NCBI RefSeq assembly: GCF_002091985.1
Contig: NZ_MKKX01000003.1
Coordinates: 62,001-126,000, forward strand
Reading direction: 5' to 3'
Source: Rhodococcus sp. 1163
GTDB lineage: Bacteria > Actinomycetota > Actinomycetes > Mycobacteriales > Mycobacteriaceae
DNA: 64,000 bases
The position numbers and the translations under genes are program-made. Positions 1-8,395 of this stretch are shown one piece after another; the first letter of the stretch is position 1; every line of letters begins with the position of its first letter. The notes beneath the pieces were generated by a model. The model was given only the letters and a program-made list of their open reading frames with translations. It was not told where the DNA came from and made no database searches.

Positions 1-14
1 GTTTTCCGCCTCGA

Positions 15-63
15 AACACATGTGCCGTTCGATCGAATCAGTCGATCGAACGGCACATGTGTT
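15..63 (-). terminator. Long perfect inverted repeat downstream of pepN
   Basis: Two 22-base arms (15-36 and 42-63) are exact reverse complements separated by a 5-base loop. The hairpin starts 16 bases after the pepN stop codon, so it is placed to end pepN transcription. Neither side has a clear T-run, and the arms contain the sub-palindromes CACATGTG and TCGATCGA. A bidirectional terminator or a dispersed intergenic repeat is also possible. Confidence 0.55.
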
Positions 64-79
64 CGTTGTCAGGTCTTCG

Positions 80-2653
80 TTACCGGGCGTCGAACTCCCG
101 CGCGGCGAGTGAACGCACGATTCCTGCGCGTCCCTCGATCACCAACCGGTGGAGGGCAGGTGGCAGGTCCCCGCCCAAGAATCGATCCGCTGCCGCGACA
201 GATTCGGCACTGATGGACCACGACGGGTACAGCCCGATGACCACAGTCTGGGCAACCTCGCTCGACCGACGTGCCCACACATCACTGATCGCTCCGAAGT
301 AGCGGTCCACGTACGGTGCGAGCAATTCCGACTGATCGGGTCCGGCGAAACCGCCGATGATCGAGCGCGCGGTGATGTTCGGGACCGTGTCGTCGTCGAC
401 AACTGTTGCCCAGGCCTGTTCTTTGACTGCACTGTCGGGCCGAACAGCGCGCGCTGCAGCGGCCGAGCGGGCGCCCGCTGCGGTGTTGTCACGTGCCGCC
501 TCGGCATCGATGACCGGGGATTCGAGACCGGCGTTGTCGATAGCGCCAGCGCCGGCCAGAGCAGAAATCAAGCGCCAGCGGAGGTCGGTGTCGATCTCGA
601 GCCCGTCGAGGCCTTGCCCGCTCACATCGCCGTCGAGAAGTGCCTGCACGAGAACGACGTGGCGCTCGGACAGCGAAGAACCCGTCAGTGAGTTGACGAA
701 CGCCAGCTGGTGATCGGAACCGGCGTCAGCGGCGCGGGCGAGCTCGAGTACCAAGTCGGCGAATTCCGGCTGACCATGTTCTTTCGCCCACACTGGGTCC
801 GCGTAGCTGTTGATCGCGGTCTGAGCTTGCAACAACAACCGCTGCACGACGCCGACCTCGGTCTCGGCGGAAATGCCGCGCTGGACGAGTGCGAAGAAGT
901 CGCGAGCCTTCAGTTCGGCTGAGCGTGTCATCTCCCACGCCGCCGACCAGGCCAAGGTCCGGGGGAGTGGTTCGGAGATATCGCCGATGCGCGCGATCAG
1001 TGTCGCCAAGGACTCGGAATCGAGACGGACCGAGCAGTACGTGAGGTCGTCGTCGTTGACGAGCACGATCTTGCCCCGTGACACGCCGATCAGGCTCGGG
1101 ACATCGGTGCGTTCGGCCGCATCCAAGTCGAGCTCGACGCGGTCGGTTCGGACCAGCTTTCCGTCGACATCGTCGTAGATCCCTACCGCGATGCGGTGGA
1201 TTCGGCGCTCACCGGCACCGGGAGCGGCACCGCTCTGCACGACTGCGAATCGAGTGAACTTGCCGTCGGCATCGACGTCGAAGTCGGGGCTCAGCGTGTT
1301 CAACCCGGTGGTACGCAGCCACTGGTTGCCCCAGTCCGACAAGTCGCGGCCCGAGGACTTCTCGAGCGCAGCCAGAAGGTCGGCGAAGGTGGCGTTTGCG
1401 AATGCGTGGTCGACGAAATAGCTGCGGAGACCGGCGAGAAATTCCTCCTTGCCCACGTAGGCAACCAGCTGCTTGAGGACGCTTGCGCCCTTGGCGTAGG
1501 TGATGCCGTCGAAATTGACCTCGACCGCGGCGAGGTCGGGGATATCCGCCGCGATCGGGTGTGTGGACGGCAACTGGTCCTGGCGGTACGCCCATGCCTT
1601 CTCGACGTTGGCGAACGTCGTCCATGCATTCGTGTACTCGGTCGCCTCGGTCTGGCACAACACCGATGCGAAGGTCGCGAATGATTCGTTGAGCCAGAGG
1701 TCATCCCACCACGTCATGGTCACGAGGTCGCCGAACCACATGTGGGCCATCTCGTGCAGGATCGTCTCCGAGCGACGCTCGTAGGAGTAGCGGGTGACCT
1801 TGGAACGAAAGACGTAGTCCTCGAGGAACGTCACGGCCCCTGCGTTCTCCATCGCGCCGGCATTGAATTCCGGAACGAACAGCTGGTCGTACTTGCCGAA
1901 CGCATACGGAGTGCCGAAGTTCGCGTGATAGAAGCCGAAACCCTGCTTGGTTTCGGTGAACAGTCGCTCGACGTCCAGGTGCTCGGCAAGCGAGGCACGG
2001 CAGTAGAGACCCAGTGGAATGGTGCCGTGCTCATCGCTGTAGGTGTCGGTCCACTCGGCGTACGGCCCGGCGATCAGGGCGACGAGATACGTGCTCAGTA
2101 GCGGCGTCGTCTCGAACGAGTGCTTGCCCGCAGAAGGTTCCGACGCATGGGGAGCGTTGGAGATGATCTTCCAACTCTCGGGAGCAGTGACTTCGAGATC
2201 GAAGGTGGCTTTCAGGTCCGGCTGATCGAAGCACGCGAACATCCGTTTGGCGTCCGCTGTCTCGAATTGCGAATACAGGTAGATCGACCCGTCGGAAGGG
2301 TCGACGAACCGGTGCAATCCTTCGCCGGTGTGCGAATAGACACAATCGGCCTCGACGACCAGTACATTCTTTTCGGCGAGATTCGTCAGCGCAATTCCGG
2401 TCTCCTCGTCGTAGCCGGAGACATCGAGGGCCGATCCATTGAGCGTCGCCGACTTTATTCGGCCTGCCACGATGTCGACGAAGGTCGAGGCGCCCGCGGT
2501 GGCGGTGAAGGTAATGGTCGTGGTCGACAGAAACGTCTTCTCGCTGGGATTGCCCGACCCGTCGGTCAGGTCCAGCACAATCGAATACGCCGAACTGCCG
2601 ACCACAGTGGAGCGTTCGGCCGCTTGGTCGCGAGTCAGGTTGGGAGCAACCAC
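80..2653 (-). CDS. pepN: Aminopeptidase N (M1 family zinc metallopeptidase)
   Basis: Cytosolic aminopeptidase that removes N-terminal residues from peptides. The substrate-anchoring GAMEN motif is at residues 266-270 and the zinc motif HEMAH at 300-304, followed by the downstream glutamate in NESFA. The C-terminal half is the helical ERAP1-like domain. The reading frame is open to 2719, but I choose GTG at 2653 because AGAAGG lies about 10 bases upstream and the product then starts with an APNLTRDQ segment like actinobacterial PepN. This gives 857 residues, a normal length for the family. It is divergent from the CPWC protein gene, the same neighbourhood as Rv2467/Rv2466c in M. tuberculosis. 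Confidence 0.95.
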   Translation of the reverse strand: MVAPNLTRDQAAERSTVVGSSAYSIVLDLTDGSGNPSEKTFLSTTTITFTATAGASTFVDIVAGRIKSATLNGSALDVSGYDEETGIALTNLAEKNVLVVEADCVYSHTGEGLHRFVDPSDGSIYLYSQFETADAKRMFACFDQPDLKATFDLEVTAPESWKIISNAPHASEPSAGKHSFETTPLLSTYLVALIAGPYAEWTDTYSDEHGTIPLGLYCRASLAEHLDVERLFTETKQGFGFYHANFGTPYAFGKYDQLFVPEFNAGAMENAGAVTFLEDYVFRSKVTRYSYERRSETILHEMAHMWFGDLVTMTWWDDLWLNESFATFASVLCQTEATEYTNAWTTFANVEKAWAYRQDQLPSTHPIAADIPDLAAVEVNFDGITYAKGASVLKQLVAYVGKEEFLAGLRSYFVDHAFANATFADLLAALEKSSGRDLSDWGNQWLRTTGLNTLSPDFDVDADGKFTRFAVVQSGAAPGAGERRIHRIAVGIYDDVDGKLVRTDRVELDLDAAERTDVPSLIGVSRGKIVLVNDDDLTYCSVRLDSESLATLIARIGDISEPLPRTLAWSAAWEMTRSAELKARDFFALVQRGISAETEVGVVQRLLLQAQTAINSYADPVWAKEHGQPEFADLVLELARAADAGSDHQLAFVNSLTGSSLSERHVVLVQALLDGDVSGQGLDGLEIDTDLRWRLISALAGAGAIDNAGLESPVIDAEAARDNTAAGARSAAAARAVRPDSAVKEQAWATVVDDDTVPNITARSIIGGFAGPDQSELLAPYVDRYFGAISDVWARRSSEVAQTVVIGLYPSWSISAESVAAADRFLGGDLPPALHRLVIEGRAGIVRSLAAREFDAR

Positions 2654-2738
2654 AGAATTGACACCTTCTCGAGTAGGAATGAGTAGTCCCACCATCCCAT
2701 CACGCCGCGGGTCCGGCATGCTGGTTCAGGCGTCGGCG

Positions 2739-2763
2739 GAATTCGTGGCAAGCCGCCGCGGTT
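2739..2763 (+). promoter_or_regulatory. SigH/SigR-type promoter
   Basis: GGAAT (2739-2743), a 17-base spacer, then GTT (2761-2763) matches the GGAAT-N17/19-GTT pattern of oxidative-stress ECF sigma factors SigH/SigR. It lies 45 bases upstream of the CPWC protein gene, whose M. tuberculosis homologue Rv2466c is a known SigH target. Assignment rests on the motif and on that precedent. Confidence 0.55.
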
Positions 2764-2807
2764 TGACCCTAGGCAACTCGTGAATCGAACATTCGAAGGA
2801 GCGTCAC

Positions 2808-3425
2808 GTGACCGATAGTGCTCAGAAGGACACCGCAGATTTCTGGTTCGACCCACTGTGCCCGTGGTGCTGGATCACCTCGCGGTGGATTCTCGAGGTC
2901 GAGAAGGTCCGCGATATCGACGCCAATTTCCACGTGATGAGCCTGGCAGTTCTCAACGAGGGCAGGGACCTGCCCGACGATTACGCCGAGATGATGAAGA
3001 CGGCATGGGCCCCTGTTCGCGTTGCGATTGCAGCAGCTCGCGCCGAGGGCGATCAGATTCTCTTGCCCCTTTACACCGCGATGGGTACACGGATTCACAA
3101 CGAGGGCAACAAGAACTTTCCCGAGGTCATCGAGCAGTCTCTCGCGGAGCTCGGACTGCCTGCGGAGTTGGCTACTGCGGCGGACAGTACCGACTACGAC
3201 GACGACCTACGCACCAGCCATCACGCTGGAATGGACAAGGTGGGGCCCGACGTCGGCACGCCCACCATCCACGTCAACGGTGTCGCATTCTTCGGGCCGG
3301 TCCTCTCACGAATTCCGCGCGGAGAAGAGGCAGGCAAGCTGTGGGACGCTTCGGTGATCTTCGCTTCGTACCCGCACTTCTTCGAGCTCAAGAGATCCCG
3401 TAACGAGGATCCTCAGTTCGATTAG
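2808..3425 (+). CDS. DsbA-family mycothiol-dependent oxidoreductase (Rv2466c-like)
   Basis: Thioredoxin-fold protein of the DsbA/FrnE type, 205 residues, with active-site C18-P-W-C21. The sequence is close to M. tuberculosis Rv2466c as I recall it, a mycothiol-dependent reductase that activates nitro-prodrugs and is induced by oxidative stress. Conserved blocks include the GTPTIHVNG strand with its cis-Pro region and the C-terminal YPHFFELKR. The GTG start at 2808 has AAGGAG about 7 bases upstream. There is no signal peptide, so it is cytosolic. A SigH-like promoter precedes it. The physiological substrate is not deducible from sequence. Confidence 0.9.
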   Translation: MTDSAQKDTADFWFDPLCPWCWITSRWILEVEKVRDIDANFHVMSLAVLNEGRDLPDDYAEMMKTAWAPVRVAIAAARAEGDQILLPLYTAMGTRIHNEGNKNFPEVIEQSLAELGLPAELATAADSTDYDDDLRTSHHAGMDKVGPDVGTPTIHVNGVAFFGPVLSRIPRGEEAGKLWDASVIFASYPHFFELKRSRNEDPQFD

Positions 3426-3434
3426 TCGGACGTG

Positions 3435-3461
3435 GCCACTGGCGGCTCGGCCGCCAGTGGC
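3435..3461. terminator. Bidirectional terminator between convergent genes
   Basis: A 12-bp perfect inverted repeat (3435-3446 and 3450-3461) with a TCG loop sits 9 bases after the stop of the CPWC gene and 18 bases before the stop of the convergent DUF429 gene. No long T-run is present. Confidence 0.7.
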
Positions 3462-3479
3462 AACCGGGACGCGGCCGGG

Positions 3480-4157
3480 TCAGTAGACGATGCGATCAAG
3501 GCCGGTCGCAGCCCCGAAAACCTGATGTTCTCCCCGGCTGTATCGCCACGCCGACCACGTGGCTGCAGCCGCGTCCAACGCGTCGTCGAGCGCGGGGCCT
3601 GGCGGTAGCTCGGCGAGACCCACGACAAGATTGTGTGGGTCGATCCAGGTCGACAAGGCCGCCATTCGTTGCCCTGCACCGCGGCCGGTCTTCTTCGACG
3701 CGAAAGCAGTCGTCGAGGCCATCGCACGGAACGAAGATTCGGGATGAACCTCCACGACGCGATCGGGATCGAACTCTGCTGCCCGCCACGCCCGCACCGA
3801 AGGCAGCAGGTGCCAAGTCTGTTTACTTATCGCCTTGCCCGTGATCCGACGCGAGATTTCGCACGCCTCGCGGTAGTCCTCGGCGTCGAGTACCTCCGAC
3901 ACCGGCGTATGGAAGATCGACGAGCGCGCCGGGCCCAGAAATGCTTTCGCCGCGAGCTCACTGATCCGATACGACTCTTCCGGCATCGACAGCGGCATAT
4001 CCACCGCGACCACCGAGCATCGGGCAGTCGAGTCGAGAACAGCATCGACACTGCCCGCGACACTCCAGGTGACGACAGCTCCGTCGAAAATCGCGACGAC
4101 CCATTCGCCCTTGGCTCCGTCGACTCCGGCAACCGTTTTTCCAGCGCGCACTCCCAC
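3480..4157 (-). CDS. DUF429 family protein
   Basis: A 225-residue protein of the DUF429 family, which has an RNase H-like fold. The family hallmark is visible at the N-terminus (GVDGAKGEWVVA), with a second acidic strand VVAVDMPLSMPE and a conserved KAISKQTWHL block near residue 110. The biological role is unknown, although the fold suggests a nucleic-acid or nucleotide-acting enzyme. The GTG start at 4157 lies 7 bases after a TAGAGT -10-like hexamer (4165-4170 on the minus strand), so the mRNA may be leaderless. It diverges from rpiB with only 16 bases between the starts. Confidence 0.75.
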   Translation of the reverse strand: MGVRAGKTVAGVDGAKGEWVVAIFDGAVVTWSVAGSVDAVLDSTARCSVVAVDMPLSMPEESYRISELAAKAFLGPARSSIFHTPVSEVLDAEDYREACEISRRITGKAISKQTWHLLPSVRAWRAAEFDPDRVVEVHPESSFRAMASTTAFASKKTGRGAGQRMAALSTWIDPHNLVVGLAELPPGPALDDALDAAAATWSAWRYSRGEHQVFGAATGLDRIVY

Positions 4158-4173
4158 CTGTCAGACTCTAGGC

Positions 4174-4677
4174 ATGCGCGTATACCTGGGGGCAGACCAT
4201 GCCGGTCTCGAGTTCAAGAATCAGATCATCGAACATCTCACCGCGAGCGGGCACGATCCCGTCGATTGCGGCGCGTTCGAATACGACGCCGTGGACGACT
4301 ACCCGGCGTTCTGTATCGACGCCGCTCGCCGCGTAGTCGCCGATCCCGGGAGCCGTGGCCTTGTCCTCGGCGGTTCGGGTAATGGAGAGCAGATCGCAGC
4401 GAACAAGGTGCCGGGCGCACGATGCGCATTGGCGTGGAGTGTCGAAACTGCGAAACTGGCGCGCGAACACAACGATGCGCAGCTCATCGGTATCGGTGGG
4501 CGCATGCACACACTTCCCGAGGCCCTGGCGATCGTCGACGCTTTCCTCGCCACACCGTTCTCCGGTGAAGAACGTCACCAGCGCCGCGTCGACATCTTGT
4601 CCGAGTACGAGCGCAGTGGAGTAGCTCCGGCGGTACCCGGGGGCGAAGCCCTCGGCGGCGATGTGAAGCCTGCGTAA
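4174..4677 (+). CDS. rpiB: Ribose-5-phosphate isomerase B
   Basis: Interconverts ribose 5-phosphate and ribulose 5-phosphate in the pentose phosphate pathway; 167 residues. The N-terminal MRVYLGADHAG, the DCGAFEYDAVDDYP segment and the phosphate-binding GGSGNGEQIAANKVPG loop are typical of the actinobacterial RpiB type, which uses the glutamate in GNGEQ as catalytic base. An upstream in-frame extension exists, but the ATG at 4174 matches the family start. The gene ends 2 bases before nei, so the two are probably co-transcribed, as in mycobacteria. Confidence 0.95.
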   Translation: MRVYLGADHAGLEFKNQIIEHLTASGHDPVDCGAFEYDAVDDYPAFCIDAARRVVADPGSRGLVLGGSGNGEQIAANKVPGARCALAWSVETAKLAREHNDAQLIGIGGRMHTLPEALAIVDAFLATPFSGEERHQRRVDILSEYERSGVAPAVPGGEALGGDVKPA

Positions 4678-4679
4678 CT

Positions 4680-5477
4680 GTGCCCGAAGGGCATACGCTG
4701 CACCGACTGGCTCGGTTGCATCAACGACGGTTCGGCGGGGCGCCGGTCGAGGTGTGCAGTCCTCAGGGACGGTTCACCTCGGGCGCCGCCTTGATCAACG
4801 GCCTTGTTCTTCTCGGGGCCGAGGCATGGGGCAAGCACCTTCTTCACCGATACGAATCCGACTTGATCGTGCACATTCATCTCGGCCTGTACGGGAAGTT
4901 CACCGAACAGGCCGTGCCGCTGGATGATCCGGTCGGGGCCGTGCGCTTGCGCATGGTGGGGGAGCAGTACGGGACCGACCTGCGCGGCCCGACCGCATGC
5001 GAGATATACACCGAGCAGCAAGTCGACGCCCTCAAGGCGCGGCTCGGACCGGACCCCATCCGAAAAGATGCCGACCCCGGACGTGCGTGGGCGCGAATTA
5101 CGAAGTCGCGCACACCTATCGGAACCCTGCTCATGGATCAGAAGGTCCTCGCGGGAGTGGGCAATGTCTATCGTGCCGAGATTCTTTTTCGCCACGAGAT
5201 CAATCCGATGCGTCCCGGCAAGGACCTCGGCCATTCCGAATGGGACGCGTTGTGGCTCGACCTGGTCGACCTGATGAACATCGGTGTCCGACGCGGAAAG
5301 ATCATTACCATTCGGCCGGAAGACGACCACGGTGACGTCGGATACGACGCGAGAAGGCCGCGCTCGTACGTCTATCGCCAGGCGGGGCGTCCATGCCGTG
5401 TATGTGGGACCGAGATCCTGCATTCGGTCATGCAGGCGAGAAACCTGTTCTGGTGCCCGGTCTGTCAGGCGAGCTAG
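4680..5477 (+). CDS. nei: Fpg/Nei family DNA glycosylase (endonuclease VIII-like)
   Basis: Bifunctional DNA glycosylase/AP lyase that removes oxidised bases; 265 residues. The N-terminal PEGH (Pro2 nucleophile, Glu3) is the catalytic end and marks the Nei rather than the MutM type. The helix-two-turn-helix contains the ILMDQKVLAGVGNVYRAE-type block (here LLMDQKVLAGVGN), and a C-terminal zinc finger CxxC-N-CxxC closes the protein (CRVC near residue 239, CPVC near the end). The GTG start follows the rpiB stop by 2 bases. The position next to rpiB corresponds to mycobacterial nei1 (Rv2464c). Confidence 0.93.
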   Translation: MPEGHTLHRLARLHQRRFGGAPVEVCSPQGRFTSGAALINGLVLLGAEAWGKHLLHRYESDLIVHIHLGLYGKFTEQAVPLDDPVGAVRLRMVGEQYGTDLRGPTACEIYTEQQVDALKARLGPDPIRKDADPGRAWARITKSRTPIGTLLMDQKVLAGVGNVYRAEILFRHEINPMRPGKDLGHSEWDALWLDLVDLMNIGVRRGKIITIRPEDDHGDVGYDARRPRSYVYRQAGRPCRVCGTEILHSVMQARNLFWCPVCQAS

Positions 5478-5582
5478 AAACCACCTCGATCTCCACCGTC
5501 GTCGTGCGGGCAAATCGGACGAGTGCCGGCTATCTGGCGGATAGCCGCGCGGAGGTGTCCTGTGCGAGGGACAATCGCCGCT

Positions 5583-6335
5583 ATGACTTCAGTCCCGCAG
5601 TTCGAACTTCTGACCCGTGAGTGCGAGCGCATGGCGTCGCTGACCCATGACGACCTTGCGTTGCCGATTCTGTCGATGCCCGATTGGACCGTGGAAAAGC
5701 TGATCCGCCATGTCAGCTTCGTGCACCGCATGGCGGTTGCTGCACTCGAAACACCCGCATCCGAAGGAATGGCGAAAGTTGTTGGAGCCGTTGCCAAGCC
5801 GGAGCGTGGACCTCAAGTTCTCGATGACTATCGAGAGTCCGCCGCGCGCATGCTCGCGGCGTATCGAGCGGTAGATCCAACGCAGGAAGTTGCGACGTGG
5901 GCCGGGATCGTTTCGGCCGACTATTGGATCAGGAGGCAGCTACACGAGGTGACCGTGCACAGATTCGACGCCCAGGATGCGATTCACGAGTGCGGGGGCC
6001 CAGAACCCGAATCGGCGGATCCGGTCGGTGCTGCGGACGCGATCGTCGAGTGGGCGGAGCAGTTTCTCACGAGGTTTCCCGTCGAGAAGGTTCCTGCCGT
6101 GGCAGGACGAACGGTTCATTTACACACCGACGACGGTACCGATGCCGAATTGTTCCTCGATTTCACCGGAGACGAGGTCGCAGTGTCTCGCCTACACCGG
6201 AAAGGTGATGTGGCGCTGCGTGGTTCAGCGCAGAATCTGATGCTCACTCTCTGGCGTCGACGACCGTTGGATGGCCTTGACATCGTCGGCGATCGTGCTG
6301 TGGCGCAGGCGCTCTACGACGGAATACGGATCTGA
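5583..6335 (+). CDS. Mycothiol-dependent maleylpyruvate isomerase family protein
   Basis: A 250-residue protein of the DinB-like maleylpyruvate isomerase/mycothiol S-transferase group. The N-terminal helix bundle has the expected histidine-containing motifs: IRHVSFVHR near residue 45 and LHEVTVHRFDAQDA near residue 122, the latter a typical metal-ligand helix. A C-terminal SCP2-like segment includes the block HLHTDDGTDAELFLDF. The start ATG at 5583 is preferred over the longer open frame because it gives the canonical N-terminus. The substrate cannot be read from sequence, as many paralogues of this family act in unrelated detoxification reactions. Confidence 0.8.
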   Translation: MTSVPQFELLTRECERMASLTHDDLALPILSMPDWTVEKLIRHVSFVHRMAVAALETPASEGMAKVVGAVAKPERGPQVLDDYRESAARMLAAYRAVDPTQEVATWAGIVSADYWIRRQLHEVTVHRFDAQDAIHECGGPEPESADPVGAADAIVEWAEQFLTRFPVEKVPAVAGRTVHLHTDDGTDAELFLDFTGDEVAVSRLHRKGDVALRGSAQNLMLTLWRRRPLDGLDIVGDRAVAQALYDGIRI

Positions 6336-6361
6336 AAGGAGATTGTGCAGGTTGTAGACAC

Positions 6362-6397
6362 AAAAAAGCCCGGTCCGTGAAGATCAGGACCGGGCTT
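6362..6397 (-). terminator. Rho-independent terminator of tRNA-Gly
   Basis: An 11-bp perfect stem (6366-6376 with 6387-6397) is followed on the minus strand by six T residues (complement of 6362-6367). It begins 6 bases after the tRNA-Gly 3' end. It may also stop transcripts coming from the maleylpyruvate isomerase-like gene. Confidence 0.85.
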
Positions 6398-6402
6398 CTT
6401 GC

Positions 6403-6476
6403 TGGAGCCGATGACGAGAATCGAACTCGCGTAGCCTGTTTGGAAGACAGGGGCTCTACCATTGAGCTACATCGGC
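6403..6476 (-). tRNA. tRNA-Gly (anticodon TCC)
   Basis: The minus strand folds as a cloverleaf. The acceptor stem pairs GCCGATG with CATCGGC, the T-loop is GTTCGATTC, and the anticodon loop CTTCCAA gives TCC. The 3' CCA is encoded (6403-6405). It is transcribed away from tRNA-Pro and ends at a strong T-run terminator. Confidence 0.95.
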
Positions 6477-6620
6477 ATGCGAGCGGCTCGATGGGATCGC
6501 CATCTGCGCCGCTTGCGTTATGAGACTCTACCGAACCTCGGTTCGAGATTACAAATTGGCTGGATCGGCTACCTGTGGACGCAGTAACGGTGGCCCGTCG
6601 ACGACCCCGAATAGTGCATA

Positions 6621-6689
6621 CTGTTCAATGGATCCTGCACCTGCTGTTCCAAGGTCCATGTAATTGCTGTTCAATGGTGCCTGTAGGTT
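6621..6689. repeat. Three 23-bp imperfect tandem repeats upstream of tRNA-Pro
   Basis: Units start at 6621, 6644 and 6667, exactly 23 bases apart, each opening with CTGTTCAATGG or CTGTTCCAAGG. The array ends 11 bases before tRNA-Pro and lies between the divergent tRNA-Gly and tRNA-Pro genes. It could be a promoter or regulator-binding array. The rest of the 6477-6700 gap shows no gene. Confidence 0.7.
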
Positions 6690-6700
6690 TGTGCAGTAGA

Positions 6701-6774
6701 CGGGGTGTGGCGCAGCTTGGTAGCGCATCCGCTTTGGGAGCGGAGGGTCGCAGGTTCAATTCCTGTCACCCCGA
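6701..6774 (+). tRNA. tRNA-Pro (anticodon TGG)
   Basis: The cloverleaf has acceptor stem CGGGGTG/CACCCCG, anticodon stem TCCGC/GCGGA with loop TTTGGGA (anticodon TGG), T-loop GGTTCAATTCC and discriminator A. No CCA is encoded. Confidence 0.95.
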
Positions 6775-6779
6775 CAAGA

Positions 6780-6808
6780 GAAGCCGGATCCAATGCGGAT
6801 CCGGCTTC
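6780..6808 (+). terminator. Hairpin after tRNA-Pro
   Basis: A 12-bp perfect inverted repeat (6780-6791 and 6797-6808) with a 5-base loop begins 6 bases after the tRNA-Pro discriminator. There is no T-run, but its placement fits termination or 3' processing. Confidence 0.65.
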
Positions 6809-6844
6809 GATCAAGGAATCACCGCCGGGTCGCCCGCTAGTCGG

Positions 6845-6892
6845 TGGACCAGACATACGGTGATCCAGGCAGACGATGATCCAGACAGCAAG
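6845..6892. repeat. Three 16-bp imperfect tandem repeats upstream of tig
   Basis: Units begin at 6845, 6861 and 6877 with a shared core TGATCCAGRCAG (the first unit reads TGGACCAGACAT). They end about 12 bases before the tig ribosome-binding site, so they are in the tig promoter or leader region. Confidence 0.55.
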
Positions 6893-6919
6893 GTAAGACC
6901 ACCAAAAGGAGCATGTCCC

Positions 6920-8296
6920 GTGAAGAGCACCGTCGAGCAGCTCAGCCCGACGCGAGTCCGTATCAACGTTGAGGTGCCCTTCGAGGAGCTCAAGCCTGAT
7001 TTCGACCGCGCCTACAAGGCTCTCGCTCAGCAGATCCGCCTGCCGGGGTTCCGCCCGGGCAAGGCTCCCGCGAAGCTGCTCGAAGCTCGAGTCGGACGAG
7101 GGGCAGTGTTGGAGCAGGTCGTCAACGACGCCCTTCCCACTCGCTACTCCGAAGCCGTCTCCGCGGAGAACATCAAGGTCATCGGACAGCCCGATATCGA
7201 GATCACCAAGATCGAGGACGGCGAGGAGCTCACTTTCACCGCCGAGGTCGACATCCGTCCCGAGATCGCCCTGCCGGATTACTCGACCATCGACATCACG
7301 GTCGATCCTCTCGAAATCTCTGACGAAGCGGTAGACGAGCAGCTGTTGTCGCTGCGTCAGCGCTTCGGCACGTTGACCGGTGTGACTCGTCCCGTGCAGT
7401 CCGGAGACTTCGTCTCCATCGACCTGTCGGCGACAGTCGACGGCGAAACCGTCGAAGAGGCTTCGGCCAGCGGCTTGTCCCACGAGGTCGGTTCCGGCCA
7501 ACTCATCGAAGGCTTGGACGATGCCATCATCGGAGTCTCGGTAGATGAGTCCAAGGATTTCACTTCCACGCTCGTTGCCGGCGAGTTCGCAGGCAAGGAA
7601 GCAGTCGTCACGGTCAAGGTCGTCTCCGTCAAGGAGCGCGAACTTCCCGAGGCCGACGACGAGTTCGCACAGCTCGCCAGCGAGTTCGACACCCTCGAAG
7701 AGCTGATCGCCGATCTGAAGACTCGCGTCGAACGAGTGAAGAAGGTCGAGCAGGCCGGCCAGATTCGCGACAAGGTACTGGAGACGCTTCTCGAGACCCT
7801 CGAGATCCCGGCTCCGGAAGCCGTCGTCAAGGCTGAGGTCGACTCCCAGCTCCACGAGGCCATCCACGGACTCGACCACGACGAAGCCAAGCTTGCCGAG
7901 ATGTTGGAAGCACAGGGCTCGAGCCGTGAAGAGTTCGACAAGGACGTCAAGGAAGCTGCCGAGAAGTCGGTGCGCACGCAGTTGCTCCTCGATGCCATTG
8001 CCGAAGCAGAACAGACTCAGGTCGGTCAGGACGAGCTCACCGAGCGGATCATCTTTCAGGCGCAGCGCTACGGCATCTCGCCCGAGGAGTTCATCCAGCA
8101 GGTGCAGCAGGCAAATCAGCTCGGCGCCATCTTCGCCGACGTACGTCGCGGCAAGGCTTTGGCCTCGGTTGTCGACCGTGTGAACGTGACCGACACGGCC
8201 GGCGCGACCGTGGACACCGCAGAGCTTTTCGGTAGTCCCGCGGACGAGGAAGAGCCTGCAGCAGGCGATTCTGCCGAGGGTGAACAAGACAAGTAA
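6920..8296 (+). CDS. tig: Trigger factor
   Basis: Ribosome-associated chaperone and peptidyl-prolyl isomerase that meets nascent chains at the tunnel exit. It has 458 residues: an N-terminal ribosome-binding domain with the signature GFRPGKAP near residue 45, a central FKBP domain starting around [14 protein letters not shown], and a long helical C-terminal chaperone domain. The tail is acidic, as is common in actinobacteria. The GTG start at 6920 has AAAAGGAG 8 bases upstream; the longer open frame runs through tRNA-Pro and is not real. It lies just upstream of clpP1-clpP2, the conserved actinobacterial arrangement. Confidence 0.96.
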   Translation: MKSTVEQLSPTRVRINVEVPFEELKPDFDRAYKALAQQIRLPGFRPGKAPAKLLEARVGRGAVLEQVVNDALPTRYSEAVSAENIKVIGQPDIEITKIEDGEELTFTAEVDIRPEIALPDYSTIDITVDPLEISDEAVDEQLLSLRQRFGTLTGVTRPVQSGDFVSIDLSATVDGETVEEASASGLSHEVGSGQLIEGLDDAIIGVSVDESKDFTSTLVAGEFAGKEAVVTVKVVSVKERELPEADDEFAQLASEFDTLEELIADLKTRVERVKKVEQAGQIRDKVLETLLETLEIPAPEAVVKAEVDSQLHEAIHGLDHDEAKLAEMLEAQGSSREEFDKDVKEAAEKSVRTQLLLDAIAEAEQTQVGQDELTERIIFQAQRYGISPEEFIQQVQQANQLGAIFADVRRGKALASVVDRVNVTDTAGATVDTAELFGSPADEEEPAAGDSAEGEQDK

Positions 8297-8310
8297 CGCT
8301 TACAGCGAAC
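8293..8310 (+). promoter_or_regulatory. ClgR-like operator upstream of clpP1
   Basis: The core CGCTTACAGCG (8297-8307) with flanks A and AAC fits 17 of 18 positions of the ClgR consensus I recall, WNNWCGCYNANRGCGWWS. It overlaps the tig stop codon and lies 85 bases before clpP1. ClgR is known to activate clpP1P2 in actinobacteria. The clgR gene is not in this window. Confidence 0.6.
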
Positions 8311-8313
8311 GAC

Positions 8314-8346
8314 GGCGGTTCCGGGACTCCGGAGCCGCCTTCTTTC
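8314..8346 (+). terminator. Rho-independent terminator of tig
   Basis: An 11-bp stem (8314-8324 with 8329-8339, one G-U pair) and a GACT loop are followed by TTCTTTC. It separates tig from clpP1 and sits directly after the ClgR-like site. Confidence 0.8.
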
Positions 8347-8395
8347 GTTAGTGTCTGTATCAGGAACCAACGATCGTATGGAAAAGGCAGGTACC

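Noticed and set aside
6621-6892. CRISPR array from the 23-bp and 16-bp repeats
   Set aside because: Units are contiguous without unique spacers, imperfect, and no cas genes are present.
6671-8287. 538-codon minus-strand frame opposite tig
   Set aside because: It is the antisense shadow of the well-supported tig gene and runs across tRNA-Pro; its translation shows no recognisable domain.
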